Positions 45,050-54,412 of a stretch of 64,000 nt of DNA are shown here, piece by piece. Every line of letters begins with the position of its first letter. Position 1 is the stretch's first letter. The position numbers and the translations under genes were made by a program. This stretch comes from HGM04593 sp045630965 (GTDB taxonomy: Bacteria; Bacteroidota; Bacteroidia; Bacteroidales; Bacteroidaceae). The notes beneath the pieces were generated by a model that saw nothing but the letters and a program-made list of their open reading frames with translations, was not told the DNA's origin and did no database searches. The stretch spans positions 70,695 through 134,694 of the forward strand of contig JAZQTU010000013.1 of assembly GCA_045630965.1 (NCBI GenBank), read 5' to 3'.

Positions 45050-45057
45050 CAAAATTA
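45050..45057 (-). promoter_or_regulatory. -7 box for the DUF6242-porG-uppS-bamA run
   Basis: TAATTTTG on the minus strand, 26 bases upstream of ATG 45024. No TTTG stands at the ideal distance, so only the -7 element is supported. Confidence 0.5.
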
Positions 45058-45125
45058 GCAACATTTTTCAGTTTATGCTCGTTTTCGCGCGCAATTTATA
45101 ATATTTTATATTAATTAAGGGATTT

Positions 45126-46178
45126 TTACCGTACGAAAAAGATAATTTCATTTTCTCCACACATTTCCCTACCTACAACAGAACCCGCAGGGAGCATAGG
45201 CGCCCGTACACCCTCACCGACAACAAGCGAATTATTGACTTCGACACGCGCTGTATCCCAAAGAGAAGCGTCAACAAACGATTGCAGAAGCCTTGCCCCA
45301 CCCTCCACGAGCAGACTGTTCACTTTTATCGAATGAAGATGGCGCAATATTTGGAACGGAACATTTTTTGAGAAATCCAAAACAATTTGTTCAACATTTT
45401 TACCGAATTTACCAAATACTGTTTTTTCGGTATACACCACGGTTGGGGATGTTCCGTCAAAAAGATTGAGAGTTACAGGAAGTTCCCCTCTGCGGTCTAT
45501 TACAAGACGTAAAGGAGTGCGACCAGCCCAATGACGCAGATTAAGCGATGGATTGTCAAGTAGAGCTGTACGCTTGCCCACAAGAATGGCATCATGATGC
45601 GAACGCAGCTTATGCACCGCGACCATAGATACCGGAGTTGAGATATGCAACTGTTCACCCCCATCACGCAACAGATCAATAAAACCGTCTGCCGTTTGCG
45701 CCCACTTTAGAGTCACCGCCGGCCTTCCTGCACCATTGTATGTAAAAAATGGACGATTCAATCGAGAACATTCCTCCTCAAGCACACCTACAACCACATC
45801 AATTCCGGCTTTCTTCATTCGGAAAATACCGGCACCGTTGACACAGGCATTATTATCGGAAGTACCTATAACAACACGCTTTATTCCCTTTTCAATTATC
45901 ATATCGCAACAAGGCGGTGTCTTACCATAATGCGAGCAAGGTTCAAGCGTGACATATATTGTTGACTTACTCAATAGATGCCTATCCTGTTCACGCACAG
46001 ACCTTACAGCATTCACCTCGGCATGCGGTTCTCCAGCCCTCACATGATAGCCTTCACCAATTATACGGCCGTCACAAACTATAACAGATCCGACTGTAGG
46101 ATTGGGAGAAGTACCGCCTATACCACAGCGGGCAAGCTGTATACAACGGCGCATATAATATTCGTCAACGTGTTTCAT
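45126..46178 (-). CDS. ribD: Bifunctional riboflavin-specific deaminase / reductase
   Basis: It performs two steps of riboflavin synthesis. ATG 46178 (MKHVDEYYMRRCIQLA) gives 350 residues. The deaminase half has the zinc motif HAEVNAV near residue 50 and the PCSHYGKTPPC motif near 76. The reductase half has GRPAVTLKWAQTADGFI near 155, HHDAILVGKRTALLDNP near 190 and the VEGGARLL loop near 300. It works upstream of ribF (5003). A 76-base gap separates it from the phosphoesterase gene. Confidence 0.95.
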   Translation of the reverse strand: MKHVDEYYMRRCIQLARCGIGGTSPNPTVGSVIVCDGRIIGEGYHVRAGEPHAEVNAVRSVREQDRHLLSKSTIYVTLEPCSHYGKTPPCCDMIIEKGIKRVVIGTSDNNACVNGAGIFRMKKAGIDVVVGVLEEECSRLNRPFFTYNGAGRPAVTLKWAQTADGFIDLLRDGGEQLHISTPVSMVAVHKLRSHHDAILVGKRTALLDNPSLNLRHWAGRTPLRLVIDRRGELPVTLNLFDGTSPTVVYTEKTVFGKFGKNVEQIVLDFSKNVPFQILRHLHSIKVNSLLVEGGARLLQSFVDASLWDTARVEVNNSLVVGEGVRAPMLPAGSVVGREMCGENEIIFFVR

Positions 46179-46284
46179 ATGTAAAGTTTTTTCGCAAAAC
46201 AACATCATTGAATACCAATTTCAACAATGTCATGTCACGAAGATAGCAAAAAGATATTAACCGGCAAAAGCAGGAACAGGACGA

Positions 46285-47118
46285 TTATTTTTCAAGAGTA
46301 ACTACAACTATTTCGCTTGGGACACAAAACCGCACCTTACGCCTTGAAGTACCCACACCATTTGTGGTAATTACAGTTGCGCCTGATGTCGTGACATTCC
46401 TTCCACGCAAGAACCGTCCCCCATAGATTGAATTCTTTACAGGCGTGTATAGCCCTAAAAGACTTACCTGTCCACCATGGGTATGCCCGGAAAAAACAAT
46501 ATCAGCAGCTGTAGAAGAACGTTCCGCATAGTCTGGTGTATGGCATAGCAATATAACAAACTCATCATCATCAACCATTTCCGTTGGCTGTACAGCAAGT
46601 GAATCATACAAGAAGCTATCATACACCCCTGCAAGATATATTACACCACCACCGCGTCTTACCTCCACAACTTCATCTGCAAGCAAATCTATTCCACAAG
46701 AGAGCATGACATTTTCGGCACTATCTTTATTGGTCCGTTCGTGGTTACCAAGCACCGCATACACCCCATCAACAGGAGATACTGAGGATATTGAATCGAA
46801 CAACTCACCAAGATATTCATCAGAAGTCACGTAATCTCCACCAAGCAACAGCATATCAGGAGAAACATCACGCAATTTACGCACAAGCTTGGCAAGCCTG
46901 CCACGCGTAAACAGGCTTGGATAATGTATATCTGAAATAAAGGCGACCTTATACCCGTCAAACTGTTGCGGTAGAGATTCATTACCGAAAGAATAGTGTT
47001 TGACACGCCCTACACCATTTGGAGACAAAGATGCACAAGATGACAAAAGCATTACTGCCACTAATGGTAGTAATGCTTTTGTCAATATTCCACACGTCCT
47101 GTTCATTGAGGACATCAT
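46285..47118 (-). CDS. Metallophosphoesterase lipoprotein
   Basis: The 277-residue protein starts MMSSMNRTCG and has a lipobox LLSSC near residue 28, so it is probably anchored in the envelope facing the periplasm. The calcineurin-like metal motifs are complete: FISDIHYP, LLGGDYVTSD, VLGNHERT, and SGHTHGGQ near the end. The substrate is unknown; relatives of the YkuE type act on lipid or nucleotide phosphates. Its ATG overlaps the ispF stop by 4 bases. A 20-bp inverted repeat lies in its signal-peptide codons. Confidence 0.87.
   Translation of the reverse strand: MMSSMNRTCGILTKALLPLVAVMLLSSCASLSPNGVGRVKHYSFGNESLPQQFDGYKVAFISDIHYPSLFTRGRLAKLVRKLRDVSPDMLLLGGDYVTSDEYLGELFDSISSVSPVDGVYAVLGNHERTNKDSAENVMLSCGIDLLADEVVEVRRGGGVIYLAGVYDSFLYDSLAVQPTEMVDDDEFVILLCHTPDYAERSSTAADIVFSGHTHGGQVSLLGLYTPVKNSIYGGRFLRGRNVTTSGATVITTNGVGTSRRKVRFCVPSEIVVVTLEK
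47041..47084. repeat. Inverted repeat inside the phosphoesterase signal-peptide codons
   Basis: Arms 47041-47060 and 47065-47084 are complementary over 20 bases with one mismatch and a 4-base loop (CTAA). In the mRNA this would form a strong hairpin about 35 bases after the start codon. Confidence 0.8.
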
Positions 47119-47588
47119 TTATTTATAAGAACTGTGGCATATGCAGTAATGCCCTCTTTACGTCCTTCAAAGCCAAGCTTCTCGGTTGTAGTAGCCTTAA
47201 CCGACACACAATCCGGGTCTACCCCCAGGACATCTGCCATAACCTGTTGCATAGCCGGTATATGAGGATTGAGTTTTGGTGCCTGCGCCGCCACTGTTGC
47301 ATCAATATTACCTATTGTATACCCTTTTTCCTTAAGGAGTTCTCCAGTACGACGCAACAGAATCTTACTGTCTATATTCAGGAATTCATCTGATGTGTCA
47401 GGGAACTGATAACCTATGTCACGCAGGTTTGCAGCGCCAAGCAAAGCATCACAGATAGCATGTATAAGCACATCAGCATCGGAATGCCCAGCCAAACCGA
47501 ATTCATAAGGAATTTTTATTCCGCCTATCCACAAATCGCGGTTCTCCACGAACTTATGCACATCGATACCAAAACCTACTCTTATCAT
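47115..47588 (-). CDS. ispF: 2-C-methyl-D-erythritol 2,4-cyclodiphosphate synthase
   Basis: It catalyses the fifth step of the MEP isoprenoid pathway and so feeds uppS. The start at 47588 (MIRVGFGIDVHKF) gives 157 residues. The zinc ligands GIDVH and LAGHSDADVLIHA near residue 38-50 and the FPDTSDEF and KATTTEKLGFEGRKEGI segments are standard. The gene lies between porV and the phosphoesterase, the order also seen around ispF in Porphyromonas. Confidence 0.96.
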   Translation of the reverse strand: MIRVGFGIDVHKFVENRDLWIGGIKIPYEFGLAGHSDADVLIHAICDALLGAANLRDIGYQFPDTSDEFLNIDSKILLRRTGELLKEKGYTIGNIDATVAAQAPKLNPHIPAMQQVMADVLGVDPDCVSVKATTTEKLGFEGRKEGITAYATVLINK

Positions 47589-47599
47589 AAATGTCAATT

Positions 47600-48781
47600 T
47601 TAACGTCTGAACAAATCTTTCAAGCCATCCATATCAAATGACAACGAAAAACGCAATGTCTGATCAAGAGGATTGCTCTGGGCTGTTGATACAAGGTATG
47701 CGGCATCAAGCGAGAAGACACTCATTCTGAAACCGGCACCAAATGTAAAGTAACTGCGGTTGCCCTTGTATTTATCCTCATAGTGATAACCTGCACGCAC
47801 CGAGAACTGTTGGTTATAGCAATATTCAAGACCTATACCACCATATATTTCCCTCAACTCCTCAACTGCACCGCCCGGAGCGTCGGCAAAAGACTTGAAT
47901 ATTCCTGAAATAGGAGATATATCATTATATCCGGTACTTTCAAGCCAGGAGTGATATTCCGAATAATAAGAGTTGTCCCCCTTGGCATATCCTTCCTCCT
48001 CGAGGAACTGACTGTACGACGGACGGGTAGGTACCATCAGTTTGTTGAGGTCCATACTTACCGAAATGGTATTGTAGTCATCTATCGGCATCAGGAAAGA
48101 TGCTCCAAGACGCATATTTGTAGGAATGAACTCATTTGTAGCGCCACCGTCATATGATATTTTTGTACCGATATTTGACAGGTTCAGACCAAGACCGAGC
48201 AAGCACTCACGGTTACCGGCCATGACATACTTATTGTAATAGAGAGCAATATCAGCGGCAAAAGCATTACCGGGAGTCATATCCTCGGTATAATCATACT
48301 GCAAATCACTATGTATGTATCGCAATGCAATAGCAGCAGAGAATGTTTCGGACAACATACGTGAATAAGCAACGTCAAACGCCATTTCATACGGTTTGAT
48401 TGTCATGATATTGTCTGCGATCACCTCGCCTAACGAGAAATATGTCAACGATGCACTGACTGCCGAATAGTCACCTATGCGATAAAATCCCGCAAGATTC
48501 ACAAGGTCAATATCACTTACAATCTGGCGGAGCCATGGAGTATATGACATTGATACTCCGGCACGTGCAATAGTGAAAGGATATTTCGCAGGGTTCCAGT
48601 ACTGTGAATTCGCATCGGGTTCAGTAGCCACACCTACATCACCTAGCGCACCGGCACGCGCATCAGGAGCGATAGAGAGCGAGGTAACACCTGTATACAC
48701 AGGATTAAGTTGTTCTTTCTGAGCCATGGCAGGGATTGCCATTAAAACAACCAGAAGAAGCGTCAATATTCTGTTTTTCAT
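47600..48781 (-). CDS. porV: Type IX secretion shuttle protein PorV (LptO)
   Basis: The 393-residue outer membrane protein of the FadL-like fold starts at ATG 48781, with a signal peptide ending in AMAQ. Near the start it has the family signature SIAPDARAGALGDVGVATEPDANSQYWNPAKY, and it ends in a run of aromatic strands (YFTFGAGFRMSVFSLDAAYLV). PorV carries T9SS clients from the translocon to the PorU sortase. It follows porU by about 60 bases and precedes ispF. Confidence 0.93.
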   Translation of the reverse strand: MKNRILTLLLVVLMAIPAMAQKEQLNPVYTGVTSLSIAPDARAGALGDVGVATEPDANSQYWNPAKYPFTIARAGVSMSYTPWLRQIVSDIDLVNLAGFYRIGDYSAVSASLTYFSLGEVIADNIMTIKPYEMAFDVAYSRMLSETFSAAIALRYIHSDLQYDYTEDMTPGNAFAADIALYYNKYVMAGNRECLLGLGLNLSNIGTKISYDGGATNEFIPTNMRLGASFLMPIDDYNTISVSMDLNKLMVPTRPSYSQFLEEEGYAKGDNSYYSEYHSWLESTGYNDISPISGIFKSFADAPGGAVEELREIYGGIGLEYCYNQQFSVRAGYHYEDKYKGNRSYFTFGAGFRMSVFSLDAAYLVSTAQSNPLDQTLRFSLSFDMDGLKDLFRR

Positions 48782-48842
48782 ATTATACAAAATTTATTAC
48801 AGCCTACCACCAACAGGAGGTACTAATATATAACTGACTTTT

Positions 48843-51800
48843 TTACCTTTTATTGTTTATCACAACCATTTTTAAGTTCTTTGGCTTTGATATGCCATTA
48901 TCCGACTTGACATACGCTTTAAGAACATATACACCCGTCTGCAACGGAGCACCACCCGATGCTGTAGCATCCCATGAACATCCATATTCCATTCCTCCAC
49001 AGACAACACTCTCCACATTCTTCCACATCAGCTGCCCATGAATACTGAACAGTTCCAAAGTCACTTCAATCTCGCTTTGCGGACGGTTATGCACCACAAT
49101 AATACTGTTAGGTACACCTCCAACAACAGGCATGGTTACAAGTTTGAGTTCTGAAATGTCAGGCAAAAGCCCTGATTCCACTGTAAAATAGACCTTGACC
49201 ACAGAAGAGTTATTGTTCAGGTCCCATGCACGGAGAATGAGGGTATGCTCACCGTCTTCAAGGGAATTAAGAGGGAACGTTATCGTTCCACGTCTATAAT
49301 CACCAGCCACTGAAGAGTAGACACTATTCAGATTATAAGTGTGTCTGGGGTCATTATCGACAATAGCCACAATATCGTGACCAATACCGGCACCGATTGT
49401 ATTTATACCGTTTTCATCGTATAAATCAACCAACAGGCATGGAGTCGAATTTACCTTGTCACCATTAATGAATGAGCGGGTATTCAAGTACACTTTGATT
49501 TCCGGACCAGAACCGTCATCAAAGTTATCTGCAGCTGTTCCACCAACAATAAAATTGTCGAAATGTCCCTGAGCAGAGGACGATAGAGCCGAATCAAGAG
49601 CAAAGAAGTTCAGCAAGCCTTCAGCGTCAGCATAACTGATATCCATTGGCACCGGAACCTTAACCACGAAACGTCCGTTTCTTACAGAGTCCATAACTGC
49701 AGAAAGTTTTTTGTTATGGGCTGTATATGTAAATGAACCTTCACCAAGGTTATCACGCGTATTTACCTCTTCGGCGCAATCATACATTTCGGTATATAAA
49801 AGTCCCTTGAAACTTTCTGCCACGACGTTGTCACGTGTTGTGATACACCCTTCAACAGTAAGGACACTGCCAGCTGACGCCTTTTGGACACTGCCGGCTT
49901 CCACACCGTTAACCTTGTCAATACGTATCCTGTATTCCGGCAGTTTCAACCTCAATGCAGGGTCTCCAAGCAGTACAAACTGGAGTTTATTCTCACTCAC
50001 ATCACTACCAGTCCCAATAACATTGCATTTTGCCATACGTAAAGCATCACCAACAGCCGTTGCCTCGCCACCATTTACAGGCGACAGGAGCATTTCCATA
50101 AACTCCTTGTTCAAGATAGCATTATAATACTGTAATACTGTACGCGTTGTTGTCAATAGTCCCACAGCACCTCCGGAAGAATTGAACAAAGCGGACTCCG
50201 CAACATTATCTCCTCCCTTGTCAAAAGGACCGATATCACATGAAGCTGTCACCCAGAATGGTATACATGGCGACTTGAGCTCCGCCATATCAGGGGCATT
50301 CCATGCAAGTTCGTGAGACATGGTATTAGGACTTCCGTGTCCTGAATAGTTCACTATCAGTGCCCCCTTGTCAAGGCGTTCCTTTATTGCCTGTGTCACC
50401 AATGGATAGCGCAGACCTACGGCACCTTTTTCGGGCACAAAATCATCCCAATATATTCTATCAACAATGAATGAAGGGTATTTCTCACTCATCATTGTTG
50501 CAATACCTTCCGCATCAGCCATATGCGTACTCTCGTCTCCGTCATCACCAAGAAGCGTCACCACGTTCTGCCAAGCACCGGCCTCCTCATTCTTCATATA
50601 GGCTATCAACTTATCCACAAGCGCATTGGCTACAGTAACAGACGTTGTAGGTATACGCCCTATACCAATATCCACCTTGTCCTCTTTATGATTCACTCCT
50701 TCGTTGTCATCGAGCAAGCCCATATAATCCTCAAGGACGTACGACTTTATCGCATTCACCGAATTTTCCGATTCGTAACAGAGCAACAGGTCATCCTGTT
50801 TATAGTTCGGGAATGTCCTTAAACGATTATCGTACCATGAATCACCGAACATAAGCAGATACTTTGGAGCATCGGCAGATGTTGCTGCACGATCGTACAG
50901 CATTTTCATAAAACGGCGGTATGCTGTCACGTCGGGAGTTCCCGAAGAGAACTCGTTATAGACCTGCTGAGCCGTTACAACCTCCACTGTCAAGCCGTCC
51001 ATATCACGATGAGCACTTGCGAGACGGTTCGCTGGTGACAACAACGCACCATTTGATGGAACAATTATTACCATATCAGTCTGTCCCAAGGCGTGCAGAT
51101 TTTGGTTCGGGACATCACCCAGCACCTGAACCGAAGGGAAAGAGCCTTTCACATCAACTGCAACCAATTCCTTATGCGGCGAACAAGGCGCAACAACCGA
51201 ATATTTATTGCCCGACAATGTACCCTTCAACTCACTATGCATGCCTGTAGATACATCCCAAACCTTTGTATTGGCATTACAGCCATCTATCACAAATGTT
51301 GCATATGGTATCGTTTCAGTACCTCTGAAAGCTGTCTGCGAGCCACGGAGAGCAAGTTTACGCGTATAATTGATGCGTAGATAATCCAAAAAGCCATCCA
51401 GCGTACCGGTACTTACATTCTGCGTAAGCTTGACAGTTATGTTGTCAGCAAGCCCATTCTTTATGTTAAATTTGCCGGAAACCAGTTTGCCAACCTCACC
51501 ATTCAGGCATTGACCTACTTTGAGCTTGCCAACCGTTTCCCCACCGACAGCAATAGCCACATTACATGAATCGGAGCCATTGGTTGCGAACGAGATATCG
51601 ATTACACCAGAAGCATTTGCAACACCGCTGATCGGAAATTTATAGCTGACGGTTCTTCCCGAAGAATAATCATAACTGTCAACTAGGACACGACCGTATT
51701 CACAATGGCTTTTCTTCTCTTCGTCAATTACAGTATAATCGGGAGTTGTTGTTATAATAGCGGCAGCCTCCTCCTTTATAGCTGTTGAAGCAAACTGCAA

Positions 51801-52574
51801 TGGAACACCGCCCTCAGTCAGGAAATAACAAGCGTAGTCGGAATAGACATTCTGTTTATGTACAAAGCGTGAGTTCTCGTATTCCCAATCCACCACTCCA
51901 TTGGCAAAGAATAACATGAAACCCTCCTCACGCCAGAAAGGAACCTCCTGCAAGTCATCGGGCAGTTCCCCAAGAACTGTTTCAGGAAGCATATGCCCAC
52001 CATAACCGAATAGACGCACACTGTCAGGGTTCTGAAAACCCATTTTTTTCAGTTCGGAATGGGTAATCTTATGAACGCCGTTATCTTTCACAGCCACACG
52101 CACCCAACGTCCATTGGAAAGAACAGAATTCTTTGCATAACGCTCTGCATGCGCCCTCTCCGATGCCACACGCTGCACGGCAACAAGTTCCCTGTCAACA
52201 ACTAGTTTATAGGAATTGATTCTGTAATAGTCATTTCCTCGCATCACTACCGGCAGAAAGACAATATCAAGTTGAGGTCTCTTTGCCTGAATACCGACAC
52301 GGCACTCTATTTGCGGATGTTCGGGCAGGATACCGTATTCCGTTTTCAAGGAATAGCGTTTTACCTCATCAGGAGTCATCTTCTGATATTCGGGATATTC
52401 AATATGAGCCGAATAGGCATAATTCCTGTAACCATCAGGCAGGTCAACGACCGAAGTACATAACGGCAACAGTGAATCACCGTTCGCTGTACCCCAATCG
52501 ACAGACATGAATTGGGCATGCAGCAAGAGCGGCATACACACCAGAAATGACAAAATTATCTTCTTGCAATTCAT
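48843..52574 (-). CDS. porU: Type IX secretion sortase PorU (family C25 peptidase)
   Basis: The 1243-residue protein cuts the C-terminal signals of T9SS clients and attaches the clients at the surface. It has a signal peptide (ending LLLHAQ), an N-terminal domain, and a gingipain-fold protease core with catalytic His at residue 746 (NYSGHGSP) and Cys at residue 779 (WVTASCD). The 33-residue spacing equals that in gingipains. The C-terminal domains of about 400 residues end in a T9SS-type sorting domain (residues about 1165-1243, ELFSIHGQLMW and QTGVYVLKAYV). It starts 4 bases after the FAH gene stop. Confidence 0.95.
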   Translation of the reverse strand: MNCKKIILSFLVCMPLLLHAQFMSVDWGTANGDSLLPLCTSVVDLPDGYRNYAYSAHIEYPEYQKMTPDEVKRYSLKTEYGILPEHPQIECRVGIQAKRPQLDIVFLPVVMRGNDYYRINSYKLVVDRELVAVQRVASERAHAERYAKNSVLSNGRWVRVAVKDNGVHKITHSELKKMGFQNPDSVRLFGYGGHMLPETVLGELPDDLQEVPFWREEGFMLFFANGVVDWEYENSRFVHKQNVYSDYACYFLTEGGVPLQFASTAIKEEAAAIITTTPDYTVIDEEKKSHCEYGRVLVDSYDYSSGRTVSYKFPISGVANASGVIDISFATNGSDSCNVAIAVGGETVGKLKVGQCLNGEVGKLVSGKFNIKNGLADNITVKLTQNVSTGTLDGFLDYLRINYTRKLALRGSQTAFRGTETIPYATFVIDGCNANTKVWDVSTGMHSELKGTLSGNKYSVVAPCSPHKELVAVDVKGSFPSVQVLGDVPNQNLHALGQTDMVIIVPSNGALLSPANRLASAHRDMDGLTVEVVTAQQVYNEFSSGTPDVTAYRRFMKMLYDRAATSADAPKYLLMFGDSWYDNRLRTFPNYKQDDLLLCYESENSVNAIKSYVLEDYMGLLDDNEGVNHKEDKVDIGIGRIPTTSVTVANALVDKLIAYMKNEEAGAWQNVVTLLGDDGDESTHMADAEGIATMMSEKYPSFIVDRIYWDDFVPEKGAVGLRYPLVTQAIKERLDKGALIVNYSGHGSPNTMSHELAWNAPDMAELKSPCIPFWVTASCDIGPFDKGGDNVAESALFNSSGGAVGLLTTTRTVLQYYNAILNKEFMEMLLSPVNGGEATAVGDALRMAKCNVIGTGSDVSENKLQFVLLGDPALRLKLPEYRIRIDKVNGVEAGSVQKASAGSVLTVEGCITTRDNVVAESFKGLLYTEMYDCAEEVNTRDNLGEGSFTYTAHNKKLSAVMDSVRNGRFVVKVPVPMDISYADAEGLLNFFALDSALSSSAQGHFDNFIVGGTAADNFDDGSGPEIKVYLNTRSFINGDKVNSTPCLLVDLYDENGINTIGAGIGHDIVAIVDNDPRHTYNLNSVYSSVAGDYRRGTITFPLNSLEDGEHTLILRAWDLNNNSSVVKVYFTVESGLLPDISELKLVTMPVVGGVPNSIIVVHNRPQSEIEVTLELFSIHGQLMWKNVESVVCGGMEYGCSWDATASGGAPLQTGVYVLKAYVKSDNGISKPKNLKMVVINNKR

Positions 52575-52578
52575 AGAA

Positions 52579-53193
52579 TTATCTCACATGGAAATCCAGA
52601 ACCTTCTCCTCGCCGATATAACCTTTGAGATGTGTTCCTATTTTGGCTTCACCAACTCCCGCCGGCGTACCGGTAAATATCAAATCTCCTGTTTTCAACG
52701 TACAAAAACGGCTTACATATGCAATTATCTCATCAACAGAGAAATACATTTGTGACGTATTGCCCTGTTGCACTACCTGTTCATCAATAGTAAGTGAGAA
52801 ATCGATATTGTTGATATCACGACCTTCAACAGGACGGAAATCACCAAGCACTGCCGACCCGTCAAACCCCTTGCTGAGATCCCACGGCTCGCCGCGTTCA
52901 ATCAAACCTCGTTGCATATCACGCGCCGTGAAGTCAATACCTACAGTTATCGCATCATAATAACGATAGGCAAAACGTGCAGGAATACTCTTACCAAGCT
53001 TGCATATTCGTACAACAATCTCTGTTTCATAGTCAACGCGGCCCAGGAAGTCGGGAACATAGAAATGCTTACCGTTCTTTATGATGGCTGAGTCGGGTTT
53101 CATGAATATCATTGGAACCGCAGGCCTGTCAACTGTACCATCAAACTCAAGAGCATGGTCTGCATAGTTCTTACCAACAGCTATTATCTTCAT
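52579..53193 (-). CDS. Fumarylacetoacetate hydrolase family protein
   Basis: The 204-residue protein is a single FAH-fold domain like YcgM/FAHD1. The metal motifs are clear: the E-x-E region VDYETEIVVRI near residue 55, GIDFTARDMQ near 87, SKGFDGSAVLGDF near 108, and GDLIFTGTPAGVG near 168. Such enzymes act as acylpyruvases or as oxaloacetate tautomerase/decarboxylase. Its ATG overlaps the rex stop by 4 bases. Confidence 0.88.
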   Translation of the reverse strand: MKIIAVGKNYADHALEFDGTVDRPAVPMIFMKPDSAIIKNGKHFYVPDFLGRVDYETEIVVRICKLGKSIPARFAYRYYDAITVGIDFTARDMQRGLIERGEPWDLSKGFDGSAVLGDFRPVEGRDINNIDFSLTIDEQVVQQGNTSQMYFSVDEIIAYVSRFCTLKTGDLIFTGTPAGVGEAKIGTHLKGYIGEEKVLDFHVR

Positions 53194-53858
53194 TTTATTT
53201 CGTTTGTTTCAGTTTCACAATCAATACCCTCAAGACGGTTGAACATCAATGAGAGATGGGCGTACAACGAAGTATTCTGCACCACAATATTTTCGGGGAC
53301 ACGTATACGCAAAGGGGTAAAATTCCAGATAGCCTTTATTCCCCACACAACCATTTTGTCGGCAACCTCCTGCGCTCTGTCGATAGGCACAGTGAGAACA
53401 CCGATTTTGACATTATAGCGCTTCATTTTAGCTTCAAGTTCATTGATATGATACACAGGGATACCAGCCACGCTATGCCCCACAACTTTGGGACTCGTAT
53501 CAAAAGCCGCCACAACCTCCAGACCGAACTGTTTGAGTCCGGTATCATTGAGCAGCGCACTTCCAAGACGTCCGGCACCGAAAAGAAAAGCCTTGTGTAT
53601 ACGTGTAAAACCAAGGAAATCCTCCAACACCTCAAGCAGGTTGTCAATATCATATCCAACTCTGGTACGTCCCACAATGTTGACACAAGAGAGATCCTTG
53701 GCTATCTGCGATGCCACGATATTCGTCTCTTTTGACAGTCTTGTCGAAGAAACATACTGCTCACCACGCTGCTTGAGCAGGCGGCACACCGACAGATACC
53801 ATGGCAGACGACGCAAGGTAGGCTCCGGAACTTTCTCTATTTTAACATTATTTGCCAT
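53190..53858 (-). CDS. rex: Redox-sensing transcriptional repressor Rex
   Basis: This NADH/NAD-responsive DNA-binding dimer represses fermentation and respiration genes. ATG 53858 gives 222 residues: winged helix (PEPTLRRLPWYLSVCRLL, SSTRLSKETNIVASQIAKDLS) and a Rossmann domain with GAGRLGSALLN near residue 82. The C-terminal arm holds VVQNTSLYAHLSLMF. A promoter with TATTTTTG (53895-53902, minus strand) lies about 37 bases upstream. The first gene of the long run into porU; pckA and fumarase in this window are plausible targets, unproven. Confidence 0.95.
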   Translation of the reverse strand: MANNVKIEKVPEPTLRRLPWYLSVCRLLKQRGEQYVSSTRLSKETNIVASQIAKDLSCVNIVGRTRVGYDIDNLLEVLEDFLGFTRIHKAFLFGAGRLGSALLNDTGLKQFGLEVVAAFDTSPKVVGHSVAGIPVYHINELEAKMKRYNVKIGVLTVPIDRAQEVADKMVVWGIKAIWNFTPLRIRVPENIVVQNTSLYAHLSLMFNRLEGIDCETETNEIK

Positions 53859-53894
53859 ATCAATTATCACGCGCAATGTTTTATAATAACGTAG

Positions 53895-53926
53895 CAAAAA
53901 TAAAGTTATTTTACGAGGTTTTGAAA
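53895..53926 (-). promoter_or_regulatory. Promoter of rex
   Basis: On the minus strand TTTC (53926-53923), 20 bases, then TATTTTTG (53902-53895). Confidence 0.55.
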
Positions 53927-53952
53927 TTTGTACCGTAAATATTGTATATTAG
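53920..53952 (+). promoter_or_regulatory. Promoter of the SUI1-like gene
   Basis: TTTG (53920-53923), 21 bases, then TATATTAG (53945-53952), which differs from the -7 consensus at one conserved base. It overlaps the divergent rex promoter, so the two genes may compete. Confidence 0.4.
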
Positions 53953-53985
53953 CGCTCGGTATAAAAGCACAAGCAAAGAATAATA

Positions 53986-54324
53986 ATGAAAAAGAATGAC
54001 TGGAAGGATAGGCTCAACATCGTCTATTCCACAAACCCTGACTTTGCATATTCCTTCGATGAAAACGAGGAAATTGAGACATTGCCGAAACAGCAGCAAA
54101 AGCTAAGGGTAAGCATTGAGAAGAACCACAGAGGCGGAAAAACCGTAACCATTGTCAAGAATTTCACAGGCACGAAACCCGACATGAAGGAACTTGGAAA
54201 GCTACTGAAAACAAAATGCGGTGTAGGCGGAAGCGTAAAGGATGGCGAGATTCTCATCCAAGGAGAATTCAAGGAAAAAGTCATTGATATCCTGAAAAAA
54301 GAGGGATATACCCAAACAAAATAG
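53986..54324 (+). CDS. SUI1/eIF1-like translation factor (YciH family)
   Basis: The 112-residue protein has the SUI1 core: KLRVSIEKNHRGGKTVTIVKNFTG and KELGKLLKTKCGVGGSVKDGEILIQGEFKEKV, near residues 38-105. Bacterial members bind the 30S subunit and may check start-codon choice. It diverges from rex and is followed by pyrE after about 90 bases with its own -7 box. Confidence 0.93.
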   Translation: MKKNDWKDRLNIVYSTNPDFAYSFDENEEIETLPKQQQKLRVSIEKNHRGGKTVTIVKNFTGTKPDMKELGKLLKTKCGVGGSVKDGEILIQGEFKEKVIDILKKEGYTQTK

Positions 54325-54356
54325 AGCGCAACACTCTATTTTTGACAGCAAATTCT

Positions 54357-54364
54357 TATCTTCG
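54357..54364 (+). promoter_or_regulatory. -7 box of pyrE
   Basis: TATCTTCG, about 48 bases before the pyrE ATG. A TTTGACA stands 12 bases upstream (54341-54347) rather than 20. Confidence 0.45.
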
Positions 54365-54412
54365 TGCCGCAAAACAGAGATACGAACCAATAAACTACAA
54401 AAACATTATATT

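Noticed and set aside
47019..47393. Plus-strand frame that looks like a lipoprotein (KALLPLMVVMLLS)
   Set aside because: The likeness comes from the inverted repeat at 47041-47084, which mirrors the real minus-strand signal peptide; the rest lies antisense to ispF.
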